Shown piece by piece: positions 43,530-51,668 of a stretch of DNA of 64,000 nucleotides. A model generated the notes under the pieces. That model saw only the letters and a program-made list of their open reading frames with translations, was not told the DNA's origin and ran no database searches. The translations under genes and the position numbers were made by a program. Every line of letters starts with the position of its first letter. Position 1 is the stretch's first letter. This stretch comes from UBA12014 sp029248335 (GTDB lineage Bacteria > Planctomycetota > Phycisphaerae > Phycisphaerales > SM1A02): the NCBI GenBank assembly GCA_029248335.1, contig JAQWJM010000001.1:1-64000 (forward strand), read 5' to 3'.

Positions 43530-44441
43530 ATGAAGATCAGCACCCTTGCTCTGTTGTGCAGCCTGCCCGCCTCGTTCGTCGCTTCGTTCGCCGTCGCGGA
43601 CGTGATCGAGCTCGACCTCGGTCGAATTCGTTTCAACGGCGACACCAGCGACTACACGTACGAAGGATCGCACGGCGACCTGATGGGCACCGACATCGAC
43701 GGCGACCAGCACCTCCGTACCGTGGCCACCGTGGACCTGGGCACGCTCTTTTCACAGCTGGACATGGGATCGATCGCCTGGATCCGCGTTCAGGACACCG
43801 GAGAGAACGGTTACCAGGCGGGCTCGAGTCCCGGCGCGGACATCGACCTCTTCGCCCTCGCCGGACAGCCGGACGGCATCTCGACGACCTACGCCTATGA
43901 CGGCCCGAATCCGATCTATCAGGATTTCACCAGTGGACAACTCGCGTCGGAGGTCGACACCCTCGACATGGACTTCGGCGGCGACGACCACTCGCCCTGG
44001 TGGGTGGCGCTCGGTTACTCCGGTTCGCTCACCATGACGTTCGACGGCTGGCCCCCGGCCGGCGACCCGGGTGGCGATGGCGATTCGAACGACGGAGACG
44101 ATGCGGGTGATTCCGATGATCCCGGCGACGGTGGTGGGGATCCGGGGAACGGCGGCGATCCGGGTGGTGACCCGGGCGACGTTCAGGACGATGGTCCCGT
44201 GTTCCAGGTCATGTCGCCCATCAGCCAGATCCGGAAGCCCGGCCATGATGGCGGCATTCTTCTTCCGTCCTTCGACCTTTCGGGCTTTCAACTCCGGTTG
44301 AACGAAGTCTCGCCGACGCCGGAGTGGATCTCCGTCAGCATCGGCTACGAGATCGCCGGTTCCCAGCAGGCGGTTCCCGGACCGGCGATGCTCCCCGCCG
44401 TGTTCGGTGCGGCCGCCCTGATCCGTCGTCGTCGACGATGA
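43530..44441 (+). CDS. PEP-CTERM-like exported protein with Gly/Asp-rich linker
   Basis: A 303-residue exported protein. It has a signal peptide (MKISTLALLCSLPASFVASF; cleavage near AVA-D). The middle shows no recognised domain but is rich in Asp, Gly and aromatic residues. A low-complexity Gly/Asp/Pro linker covers about residues 180-220. The end is a sorting-like tail: AVPGPAMLPAVFGAAALI plus five arginines, which is the VPGP-hydrophobic-Arg layout of PEP-CTERM signals. Such proteins are thought to be handled by an exosortase and anchored or secreted at the surface. An AAGGAAA site precedes the ATG. Its position 48 nt before the secretion operon may be meaningful. Confidence 0.7.
   Translation: MKISTLALLCSLPASFVASFAVADVIELDLGRIRFNGDTSDYTYEGSHGDLMGTDIDGDQHLRTVATVDLGTLFSQLDMGSIAWIRVQDTGENGYQAGSSPGADIDLFALAGQPDGISTTYAYDGPNPIYQDFTSGQLASEVDTLDMDFGGDDHSPWWVALGYSGSLTMTFDGWPPAGDPGGDGDSNDGDDAGDSDDPGDGGGDPGNGGDPGGDPGDVQDDGPVFQVMSPISQIRKPGHDGGILLPSFDLSGFQLRLNEVSPTPEWISVSIGYEIAGSQQAVPGPAMLPAVFGAAALIRRRRR
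44068..44190 (+). repeat. low-complexity Gly/Asp/Pro-coding repeat
   Basis: Degenerate repeats based on ggtgat/ggcgac/ccgggt units encode a GDPGGDGDSNDGDDAGD-type linker inside the PEP-CTERM-like gene. Such tracts slip easily in replication and act as flexible, calcium-binding-like acidic linkers. Confidence 0.6.
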
Positions 44442-44476
44442 ATCGGGTTCCGTCGCGGAACCGCCATGCCCGCCGC

Positions 44477-44482
44477 TAGAGT
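44477..44482 (+). promoter_or_regulatory. -10-like element before gspF
   Basis: TAGAGT ends 7 nt before the gspF ATG at 44490. This places the putative start of the secretion operon at gspF and makes its first gene leaderless or nearly so. Confidence 0.35.
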
Positions 44483-44489
44483 GGTGGGC

Positions 44490-45674
44490 ATGGCGGTCTT
44501 CACGTATCAGGCCAGGGATGACGGCGGCAAGCGAGTCGATGGACGGCAGGAGGCGGCGAGTCGCGCCGCCATCGTCTCCGAACTCCAGTCCCGTGGTCTC
44601 ACGCCCATCGCCGTCCGGGAGGCGGCGGTCGCGGCGCGCGGCCGAAAGCGACTCTCCGACCGACGGCTCGCCGGTGCCTACGGCCAGCTCGCCGATCTTC
44701 TGAAGGCGGGGGTGCCGCTGCTTCGATCGCTCGGCCTCGTCGCCCGAGGCAAGAGCGATCCGCGACTCGCCGCGGCGATGGCGGGGATCGCGGAACGGGT
44801 CTCGGAAGGGGAGCGGCTCGCGGACTCCATGCGTTCCATCGGTGGATTCCCAGAGATCCACATCGCGATGGTGCAGGCCGGCGAACGGGGGGGGTTCCTC
44901 GAAGAGGTGCTCTCGGAGCTTTCGACCTTCCTCGAACACCAGGCGGAGCGACGGGCGACGGTCCTTGGAAACATGATCTACCCGGTGATCCTCCTGCTCG
45001 TCGGGGTCGGGGTGATCGTGGCGGCGCTGGTCCTCTTCGTCCCGAAGTTCCAGGACTTCTTCGGCGAGATGGAGCTCCCCCTGGCGACTCGTCTGCTCCT
45101 CGGGATGTCCGATCTCGTCACGGGATGGTGGCCGCTCGCGGTGGTGTTGGTGGTCGGTGGCGTCGTGGGTTGGATCCTCGTCCGCGATCGGCCGGGCATC
45201 CGGCATCACGCGGCGGGACTGCAACTGCGACTGCCGCTCGTCGGGGATCTGGTCCGCACCATGGCCGTCGCCCGATTCACGCGGATGCTCGGAACCCTGC
45301 TCGCCAACGGAATCCCCCTGCTGGCTTCGATGAGGATCAGCCGGGAGGCGGCGGGGAATCCCCTCCTCGCGGACGCGATCGATGCGGCCGCGGAGGCGGT
45401 GGGCGGCGGCGAGTCGCTGGCGCGGCCGCTGGAGCAGAGCGGCCTCTTCGGCGAAGAGGTGGTCGAGATGATCTCGGTCGGCGAAAGCGCGAACAACCTT
45501 CCGGTGGTGCTCGTCGGAATCGCCCGGAACGCGGAGCGTCGGACCGATCGGATCCTCGGGACGATGCTGAAGCTGATGGAGCCGGCGATGCTGCTGGTCC
45601 TCGCCGGGGCCGTGATGTTCATCTTCCTGGCCCTCGTCGTGCCGATGATGTCGTTGAGTTCCCAGATCGACTGA
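44490..45674 (+). CDS. gspF: type II secretion / type IV pilus inner-membrane platform protein GspF
   Basis: A 394-residue GspF/PilC protein, close to the usual 400. Two homologous cytoplasmic T2SSF domains are seen (YGQLADLLKAGVPLLRSLGL and FTRMLGTLLANGIPLLASMR), separated by hydrophobic segments (MIYPVILLLVGVGVIVAALV; WWPLAVVLVVGGVVGWIL) and closed by a third (MLLVLAGAVMFIFLALVVP). It anchors the pilus-assembly ATPase and the pseudopilins. It is the first gene of the operon; no GspE ATPase gene precedes or follows it in the window. Confidence 0.93.
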   Translation: MAVFTYQARDDGGKRVDGRQEAASRAAIVSELQSRGLTPIAVREAAVAARGRKRLSDRRLAGAYGQLADLLKAGVPLLRSLGLVARGKSDPRLAAAMAGIAERVSEGERLADSMRSIGGFPEIHIAMVQAGERGGFLEEVLSELSTFLEHQAERRATVLGNMIYPVILLLVGVGVIVAALVLFVPKFQDFFGEMELPLATRLLLGMSDLVTGWWPLAVVLVVGGVVGWILVRDRPGIRHHAAGLQLRLPLVGDLVRTMAVARFTRMLGTLLANGIPLLASMRISREAAGNPLLADAIDAAAEAVGGGESLARPLEQSGLFGEEVVEMISVGESANNLPVVLVGIARNAERRTDRILGTMLKLMEPAMLLVLAGAVMFIFLALVVPMMSLSSQID

Positions 45675-45731
45675 ACCGACGACCCTCGAAGTCCGCGGGT
45701 CCCGGGCCGAAACCTCCGGAGGCTGGGGCGG

Positions 45732-45737
45732 TAGACT
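45732..45737 (+). promoter_or_regulatory. candidate -10 element before gspG
   Basis: TAGACT lies in the 137-nt gap between gspF and gspG. It would give a leader of about 70 nt containing a short GC hairpin (CGGCG-gaa-CGCCG, 45765-45777). Higher expression of the major pseudopilin from its own promoter would be plausible. Confidence 0.25.
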
Positions 45738-45811
45738 TGGATGGCCCTCTGCGGAGGCCACCCCCGGCGGAACGCCGCCGGCCGACTTGGAAGCATGGAA
45801 GGATCCAACAG

Positions 45812-46324
45812 ATGTCCCGAACCATTCGACGCCCCCGCCCGGTCAGCCGCCGAGCCTTCACGATCCTCGAACTCCTGATCGTCATCGGGATCATCCTCGC
45901 GATCGGCGGTCTCGTCCTCGTCAACGTGCTGGGTGCGAGCGAGAAGGCCGACAAGTCGCTGGTGCAGGCGCAGATCCAGGCCTTCAACCGCGCTCTCGAG
46001 CAGTACAAGGTCGAGATGAAGCGGTATCCCTCCGAGGAGGAGGGGCTCGTCGTGCTCTGGAACAAGGAGCAGGTCGAGGACGAGGAGGAACTCGCGCGTT
46101 GGGGCGGCCCCTACCTGAAGGAGCCGAACACGACGGACCTGTGGGGCAACGAGTGGATTTATCGAAATCCCTCCGAGATCGAGGGCGTCGCCTACGACAT
46201 CGTCTCGATCGGACCCGACAAGGAGGAGGGCACCGATGACGACATCACCAGCAACGACGGCAAGTCCGGTGCCGATGGTGAACCGCTCGACGACTTCAGC
46301 GACTTCTCTCCGAGCGGCAGCTGA
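45812..46324 (+). CDS. gspG: major pseudopilin GspG
   Basis: A 170-residue pseudopilin. The prepilin leader is long and basic (MSRTIRRPRPVSRRA), with the peptidase site A|FTILELLIVIGI followed by the standard hydrophobic helix. The globular part has the GspG pattern (LVQAQIQAFNRALEQYKVEM, RYPSEEEGL, GPYLKEPNTTDLWGNEWIY), and the acidic GTDDDI end corresponds to the calcium loop. The residue before the cleavage site is Ala rather than the usual Gly. The 3' end overlaps the next gene by 89 nt. Confidence 0.92.
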   Translation: MSRTIRRPRPVSRRAFTILELLIVIGIILAIGGLVLVNVLGASEKADKSLVQAQIQAFNRALEQYKVEMKRYPSEEEGLVVLWNKEQVEDEEELARWGGPYLKEPNTTDLWGNEWIYRNPSEIEGVAYDIVSIGPDKEEGTDDDITSNDGKSGADGEPLDDFSDFSPSGS

Positions 46325-47102
46325 CCTCGGAACCGCGGCGTCCCGCCGCGGGCTCACCCTGCTCGAGATCCTCGTGGTCATTTCGATCCTCCTCGCGGCG
46401 GGAGCGATCGTCGTGCCGTTCACGCTCCGTGAACTGGAGCGACGGCAGGCCGTCCTGCTCGAGGACCGGCTTTCGATGTTGATCCAGTTCGCGCGGGTCG
46501 AATCCCGACGAAGCGGCGTTCCGGTCGAGGTCCTGATCGACGCCGACGGGCGACGGGTGGAGGCGAGGCGGCTCGACGTGGCCCGCCTCGACGAAGGCGG
46601 GATCTCCGCATCCGACGCGTTGGATGCGATGCCGGTCGGCGAAGCGCCCGGCGATGCCGACGACTCGGATCGATTCGTCTCCGCGTGGGCACGACACGAG
46701 TTGGAGGACGGGCGCCTGGTCCCGCCCGCGACGGAGGCCGAAGCGGGCTTCGACGTCGCCGACGCGTTCGCCACGCTGGAATTCGAGTCGGGCGACGATG
46801 ACGCGTCTCGATTCGACACCGACGAGGATCCCTGGTCCGGCCGGGTGCGACTCGCGCTCTTCTTCCCCGACGGGACATCGGTGACCACGACGCCCGCGGT
46901 CCTCGAGACGTCCCGCGGCGATCGTCTCTGGTCCATCGATCCATGGAGCGGTCGATCGACCTTCGAGGTCGACGTCGTGACGGCCACGGACGAGGTGACG
47001 CCGTTCGACGACGTGGATGGGACCATGGACGACGCGGAGGGCCTCGACGATTCCGGCTCACCGGATTCGGATGGCGACGTCGACGCGGGAGTTCGGCCGT
47101 GA
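46236..47102 (+). CDS. gspH: minor pseudopilin GspH-like
   Basis: A 288-residue protein with a prepilin-type N-terminus: site RRG|LTLLEILVVISILLA around residue 39, then a helix with RELERRQAVLLEDRLSMLIQ as in GspH/FimT. It is longer than typical GspH because of an acidic, Asp/Glu-rich C-terminal part. The ATG at 46236 sits 89 nt inside gspG but has a strong AAGGAGG site just upstream; ATG 46275 is an alternative that gives a normal 26-residue leader. Its stop overlaps the gspI start. Confidence 0.75.
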   Translation: MTTSPATTASPVPMVNRSTTSATSLRAAADLGTAASRRGLTLLEILVVISILLAAGAIVVPFTLRELERRQAVLLEDRLSMLIQFARVESRRSGVPVEVLIDADGRRVEARRLDVARLDEGGISASDALDAMPVGEAPGDADDSDRFVSAWARHELEDGRLVPPATEAEAGFDVADAFATLEFESGDDDASRFDTDEDPWSGRVRLALFFPDGTSVTTTPAVLETSRGDRLWSIDPWSGRSTFEVDVVTATDEVTPFDDVDGTMDDAEGLDDSGSPDSDGDVDAGVRP

Positions 47103-47599
47103 CGCGCCGAGGCCCGAGTGGCGTGCGGCGACGCGGGGGGCTTCTGCTCGAAACGCTCGTCGCGGTGGCCATCTTCGTCGGCGTCGCGACGTTCTCGCTC
47201 GCGGCGGTCCGGGACGGCATCGCCGCCGCCGAGCGTGCCCGCCTGCGACTGGTGGCGGTCGGGCTCGCGACCAGTCGCATCGCCGAGGTCGAAGCGGGGC
47301 TCGTCTCACCCTGGACGGTGGGCGAGGCCGACGGACTGGACGATGAATCGACGTTCGACGCCGAGGATTCGCCGTTGCGGTTGGAGATGGAGGCGACGCC
47401 ATCGAATTTCGACGGGCTCGTGCGGGTGGTCGTGAGCGTCTACGAGGAGGCGTCCGGATCGTCGGCCGCGAACCCGCCGCGTCGGCTGGCCCGTCTCGTC
47501 GCGCTGGTGCCGGACGTGCTCGGCGACGCGGGCGGCGACGACGGCGACCTCGAGGACGACGCTTCGCTTCCGGCGTCCGCGATGGAGCCCGGGCCATGA
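47099..47599 (+). CDS. gspI: minor pseudopilin GspI-like
   Basis: A 166-residue protein starting at a GTG in a 4-nt overlap with gspH. The leader VTRRGPSGVRRRG ends in the prepilin cleavage site G|GLLLETLVAVAIFVGVA. After the helix, AERARLRLVAVGLATSRIAEVE matches the GspI pattern, which pairs with GspJ and GspK at the pseudopilus tip. The C-terminus is acidic. Identity as GspI rests on position and N-terminus. Confidence 0.75.
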   Translation: MTRRGPSGVRRRGGLLLETLVAVAIFVGVATFSLAAVRDGIAAAERARLRLVAVGLATSRIAEVEAGLVSPWTVGEADGLDDESTFDAEDSPLRLEMEATPSNFDGLVRVVVSVYEEASGSSAANPPRRLARLVALVPDVLGDAGGDDGDLEDDASLPASAMEPGP

Positions 47600-48381
47600 A
47601 GCGGTCGCATCGCTCGATCCACATCACGCGTTCCGGACGCGGCTTCACCCTGCTCGAGGTCCTGCTGGCGCTGGGGATCATCATCCTGCTGCTCGCGACG
47701 ATGACCCGGGTGTTCGACGATCTGGTCGAGGCGCGGACCAGGGTCCGGCGTTCGATGCTCCGCACCGAAGGCATCGCGGCGGCGCTCGAACTGCTCACGC
47801 GGTCGGCGGATGCGGCGGTCGCGACCGGTCTCGATGGCGAGGCGGGGGTCACGGGCGACTCGGTCTCGATCCGCATCGCCCGAAGCGGCGTGGCGACGAC
47901 GCGACTCGGCGACCGGGCGAAGGGCATCTCGCCGGTCCAGGACCGGCATGCGGTGGAACTCGCGTTCCGCGACGGTTCAATCGTGGTGCGGGACGAGGAC
48001 GACGGTGGCACGGAGACGCTGGTGACCGGGCTCTTCGCGATCCGGTTTCGATATCACGACGGTCGGGACTGGGCCGACTCCTGGAACAGCGATGCGTCGG
48101 GGCTGCCGGTGGCGATCGAGTGCTCGATCTGGACCGCACCGTGGCCCGATGCCGCGTGGCCGGCGTGGATTCCAGAGCCGGAGATCGAGGACGAACCGCC
48201 GGTCGACGATGGCGACGCCGCGCTCGGGATCGACCTCGAGGATTCATTCGAGGAATTCGAGATCGGCACGATTCTCGAGTCGGACGATCCGTTGCCGGTT
48301 CCCGATCATGTCCGCGTGATCTCGATTCTCGATGCGGTGCCGGTCGAACGACTCGGCGTGACGGGGGAGGACGAGTCGTGA
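47596..48381 (+). CDS. gspJ: minor pseudopilin GspJ-like
   Basis: A 261-residue protein starting in an ATGA overlap with gspI. Prepilin leader MKRSHRSIHITRSGRG, then FTLLEVLLALGIIILLLATM with the conserved Glu5. The globular region has the GspJ-like DGSIVVRDEDDGGTETLVTG and RFRYHDGRDWADSW blocks. A 60-residue acidic C-terminal extension is extra compared with E. coli-type GspJ. It should form the tip complex with GspI and GspK. Confidence 0.82.
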   Translation: MKRSHRSIHITRSGRGFTLLEVLLALGIIILLLATMTRVFDDLVEARTRVRRSMLRTEGIAAALELLTRSADAAVATGLDGEAGVTGDSVSIRIARSGVATTRLGDRAKGISPVQDRHAVELAFRDGSIVVRDEDDGGTETLVTGLFAIRFRYHDGRDWADSWNSDASGLPVAIECSIWTAPWPDAAWPAWIPEPEIEDEPPVDDGDAALGIDLEDSFEEFEIGTILESDDPLPVPDHVRVISILDAVPVERLGVTGEDES

Positions 48382-50123
48382 TTCGCCGTCGGTCGGATCG
48401 AGGTGCGTTTCGTCACCGCGGGGTCGCGCTGGCCGCGGTGCTGCTGATCGGCATGGGCGTGATGCTCGTCGCGCTCGGGGTGATCCACCTCGTTCGAGCC
48501 GACGTGGCCAGTCTCGGCGCGGCCGAGGATCTCGAGCAATCGAGACTTCTCGCCCGCAGCGCGATCCGCGCGGTGGCGACCGAACTCGCCCGATCGCGTC
48601 CGGCCATGCTTCGAGGCGAGACGCCCGAGCTGCCCGCCCGCATCGAGCTCCTCGAACTGGAGACGGGGGAGAGCGCCCGGATCGGGGTGGCGATGCCGCT
48701 CCCGGTCGGCCCGGGCGGCGCCCGACTCGTGGCGGAGGCCGGTCGGATCGATCTCAACGACGTCGATGCGGAAGGCATCGCGGACACCGGTCTGGTCAGC
48801 ATGGTGGAGGCCCGCACGATCGTCGCGGCGCGGGACGCCCGGCCGGGCGGGCGGTTCGAGTCGGTGCTCGATCTGCTTTCGTTGAAGGGCGACGTGGCCT
48901 TCACGCCCGAACGGATGCTGGGCCCGCTCGACGAGATCCGGATCCTGTCGCGGGTGGATGCCGAGGAATCATCGACCGGTGAACGAATTCTCGAACGACT
49001 CGATGCCGATCTCGGTGGGGACGTCCGAGGGCTCGCGGATCTCTTCACCGTGAACGCGTTCGAACCCGACGTTCGGTACGACGGGTCGCCTCGTCTCGAT
49101 CCCGACGCGACCGAATCCGAAGCGGTCGCCGACGCGGGCATCGAGGATCCGGCGACGGTCCGGCTGCTCGAAAGGTTCTTCGGCGGGGGCGCCGGTGGGG
49201 GTGCGGAAGCGACGCCGGAGCGGCGGAATCGCCGGAATCGCGGAAATCGCCGGAATCGCGAGACTCGAACCCGGAGCGACGATTCGAATGCGGCGGACGG
49301 CGAACCGGGCCCCGAGGCGGAGATCCCGGCATCGGGTGGCCCGATGTCGCGGCTTCGACGGGCGGTCCGTGACGATGGCGCCGATGCGGGGCTCGCCCTC
49401 GATGCGATCGCGCGTGATCCCGGTGCGTGGCGCAACGGGCTGCTCGACATCAACACCGCGAGCGTCGCGGCGATGCAGTCGGTCGAGGGGATCGATCCAC
49501 CGCTCGCCACGGCGATCGCGGCCCGGCGGGAGTCGCTCGCGATCGATCGTCGCTTCAGCCGGCTCTGGCCGGTGGAGGAAGGGCTGGTCGAGGCGGCGGC
49601 CTGGGACGAGGTCGCGGATCGCATCACGACGCGTTCCACGGTCTGGCGGTTCGTGATCGCGGTCGGGATCGAGTCGGAGGGTTCGGACCAGGGCCTCGAG
49701 ACGCCCACGGCCTGGGAGGTCGTGCTCGACTGCGGTTCGGTGCCGCCCCGGGTGGTGGAACTTCGTGACGTGACGATGCTCGAACTGGCGGCGCGGATGG
49801 TGGGGATCGGGGCCGAGGATCCGGACGGATCGGTGTTCGACGCCGAGGAGGCCGCGACGGAGGCTTCGCCGGGCGACGATTTCGGTGGTCTCGACCTGTT
49901 CGGCGACGAGCCGTCCCTGTTCGACGATGCCTCGATGTTCGATGACGATGCCTCCATGTTCGACGGCGAGGCGTCCCTGTTCGACGATGCGACGTCCGCG
50001 TTCGACGGGCCGGATCGCTTCGCGGACGAGCCTGATTCCCCGACCGAGCCGTCACCGTCCGTGGCCCGGAATGGAGACCGCGGTCCCGGTGGTCGTTGGC
50101 GGCCCGCAACCGGAGGCAGGTAG
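48378..50123 (+). CDS. gspK: minor pseudopilin GspK-like with basic and acidic repeat tracts
   Basis: A 581-residue protein (GspK is usually about 330), starting at a GTG overlapping gspJ. The N-terminus HRGVALAAVLLIGMGVMLVALG lacks the Glu5 of other pseudopilins, as is normal for GspK. The GspK body is recognisable (RLVAEAGRIDLNDVDAEGI, ARPGGRFESVLDLLSLKG), with helix-hairpin-helix-like blocks including LLDINTASVAAMQSVEGIDP. Two unusual inserts stand out: a basic RNR-repeat tract near residue 283-294 and an acidic FDD/MFD repeat tail near 507-544. It should cap the pseudopilus. Confidence 0.82.
   Translation: MIRRRSDRGAFRHRGVALAAVLLIGMGVMLVALGVIHLVRADVASLGAAEDLEQSRLLARSAIRAVATELARSRPAMLRGETPELPARIELLELETGESARIGVAMPLPVGPGGARLVAEAGRIDLNDVDAEGIADTGLVSMVEARTIVAARDARPGGRFESVLDLLSLKGDVAFTPERMLGPLDEIRILSRVDAEESSTGERILERLDADLGGDVRGLADLFTVNAFEPDVRYDGSPRLDPDATESEAVADAGIEDPATVRLLERFFGGGAGGGAEATPERRNRRNRGNRRNRETRTRSDDSNAADGEPGPEAEIPASGGPMSRLRRAVRDDGADAGLALDAIARDPGAWRNGLLDINTASVAAMQSVEGIDPPLATAIAARRESLAIDRRFSRLWPVEEGLVEAAAWDEVADRITTRSTVWRFVIAVGIESEGSDQGLETPTAWEVVLDCGSVPPRVVELRDVTMLELAARMVGIGAEDPDGSVFDAEEAATEASPGDDFGGLDLFGDEPSLFDDASMFDDDASMFDGEASLFDDATSAFDGPDRFADEPDSPTEPSPSVARNGDRGPGGRWRPATGGR
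49224..49259 (+). repeat. four tandem 9-bp repeats coding RNR units
   Basis: Four near-identical copies of cggaatcgc (the third is ggaaatcgc) encode RNR RNR GNR RNR inside gspK. This is the type of tract expected to vary in copy number between strains. Confidence 0.85.
49896..50009 (+). repeat. degenerate repeat coding an acidic FDDA/MFD tail
   Basis: Repeats built on ttcgacgatgcc encode LFDDASMFDDDASMFDGEAS and similar units near the GspK C-terminus. The regular Phe/Asp spacing suggests a binding tail or an assembly linker. Confidence 0.7.
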
Positions 50124-50189
50124 GATCGGTTCACTCCTTCGTTCTCGCGCCGTCTTCATCGTTCGTCGTCTCCCCCGAGAGTCCACCGC

Positions 50190-51668
50190 ATGGCCCGAAA
50201 GATCCAACTCGCCGTCGACATCGGCCGTCGGGCGGTACGGGTGGCCAAGATCCGCTCGGGCCGCCGCACCACGCTCGCGGCGACGCTGTTCGAGACGATT
50301 CCGTCCCAGGTGGACGCGGAGGATCCGGTGGCGGTCGGATCGATGCTCGCGGACTCGATGGCGCGGGCGGGAATCGATCCCGGGCCCGCGGTGTTCGCGC
50401 TCGATCGATCGATCACGAGCCTGAAGCGACTGACCCTGCCGACCGACGATCCCGACGAACTCCCGGACATGGTCCGGCTCGCGGTGGAGCGTGAACTGCC
50501 GATCGACGCGGAGGATGCGGTGATCGACTTCTCGATCATCGATCGAGGCGCCGACGGATTCGTGGTGGAGACCGTGGCGGTCCCACGACGGGAGATCGAA
50601 CGAATCGAGCGGATCGCCGACGCCGCGGGGATGCGGGTGGCCCGGGTCGCCCCGCGCTGCCACGGGGCGATGCGGCTCGCCGATTCGACCGAACCCACGC
50701 TCGTCCTCGACGTCACCGGCGAGGGATTCGAGCTCGGTCTCGTCGACCACGGTCGGCTTCGATGGTCGCGCGGCGTGTCGATCGAAGGGGCGGATCCGGG
50801 CGGTCCGACCGCCGAGGAACTGGTGCCCGAGATCCGCCGCAGCTGGTTGAGCTATCGCGTCTCCGCCGGCGAGATCGAGACGCCGATGCTGCTGATCCTC
50901 GGTGGCGAGCAGATCGCCGACGTGGTGGGTGGGATCTCCGAGGCGACCGGCCTCACCGCGCAGCGTTTCATCGGCGATCGACGAGTGCAGGCCGACGTGG
51001 ACATGCGTGGCGTCTGGCCGCTGGTCGGCCTGCTCCTTCCGGTCTCCGCCGACCGCCAGGTCGATCTGACCGCACCGCGACAATCGCCCGATCGTGCGGC
51101 GCGGGTCCGCCAGCGGGTCCTCGCGTCCCTCGGACTCGCGATCGTCGCGGCCGGCATCGGATGGACCGTCGGCACCCGCGATCTCGCGTCGCTCGAGACG
51201 CAGTCGGCGGATCTGCTCGGCAAGGCGAAGGTCGCGAAGGAGGAGCACCTGCGACACAAGCGGGACACGCTCCGGGCGGGACACCTCGAAGCATGGGCCG
51301 GTGTCCGGCCCGACTGGATCGAACATCTGATGGTGGTCGCCGGCCCCGGACTCGCGGCGGGCGGGACCGTGCTCGACGAATTCGGCGGAACCCTCGACGC
51401 GACGGACGCGGACTTCGACCGGGGGGACGACACCTTCTCGATCCAGTCCGGCGTCCGGATCGCCGTCGAGGGCGAGAGCGAGAGTCGAGACGTCGCCGCG
51501 AACGTGCGGGACGTGCTGGTCGCCGACGATCGCTACGTGCTGCGCACCACCGGTGCCGACGCCGAAGGCGGCCGGCGACTCGCGTATCCCTTCGGTTTCA
51601 TCATGCGGACCACGGTGCTCGATCCCGGCGCGGGATCCGGGCCGGAAGACGGCGGAGGTGACTCGTGA
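50190..51668 (+). CDS. PilM-PilN fusion (GspL-like actin-fold platform protein)
   Basis: A 492-residue protein. The first 290 residues are a PilM/GspL actin-like domain: IQLAVDIGRRAVRVAKIRSG, ALDRSITSLKRLTLPTDD, LVLDVTGEGFELGLVD and LLILGGEQIADVVGG. A single transmembrane helix follows (VLASLGLAIVAAGIGWTV, about 310-328), then a coiled coil and a periplasmic ferredoxin-like PilN/GspL domain. In T4P systems PilM and PilN are separate proteins; T2SS GspL joins equivalent parts. It would link the cytoplasmic ATPase to the GspM-like protein. The start ATG is 66 nt after gspK; the stop overlaps the next gene by 4 nt. Confidence 0.8.
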   Translation: MARKIQLAVDIGRRAVRVAKIRSGRRTTLAATLFETIPSQVDAEDPVAVGSMLADSMARAGIDPGPAVFALDRSITSLKRLTLPTDDPDELPDMVRLAVERELPIDAEDAVIDFSIIDRGADGFVVETVAVPRREIERIERIADAAGMRVARVAPRCHGAMRLADSTEPTLVLDVTGEGFELGLVDHGRLRWSRGVSIEGADPGGPTAEELVPEIRRSWLSYRVSAGEIETPMLLILGGEQIADVVGGISEATGLTAQRFIGDRRVQADVDMRGVWPLVGLLLPVSADRQVDLTAPRQSPDRAARVRQRVLASLGLAIVAAGIGWTVGTRDLASLETQSADLLGKAKVAKEEHLRHKRDTLRAGHLEAWAGVRPDWIEHLMVVAGPGLAAGGTVLDEFGGTLDATDADFDRGDDTFSIQSGVRIAVEGESESRDVAANVRDVLVADDRYVLRTTGADAEGGRRLAYPFGFIMRTTVLDPGAGSGPEDGGGDS

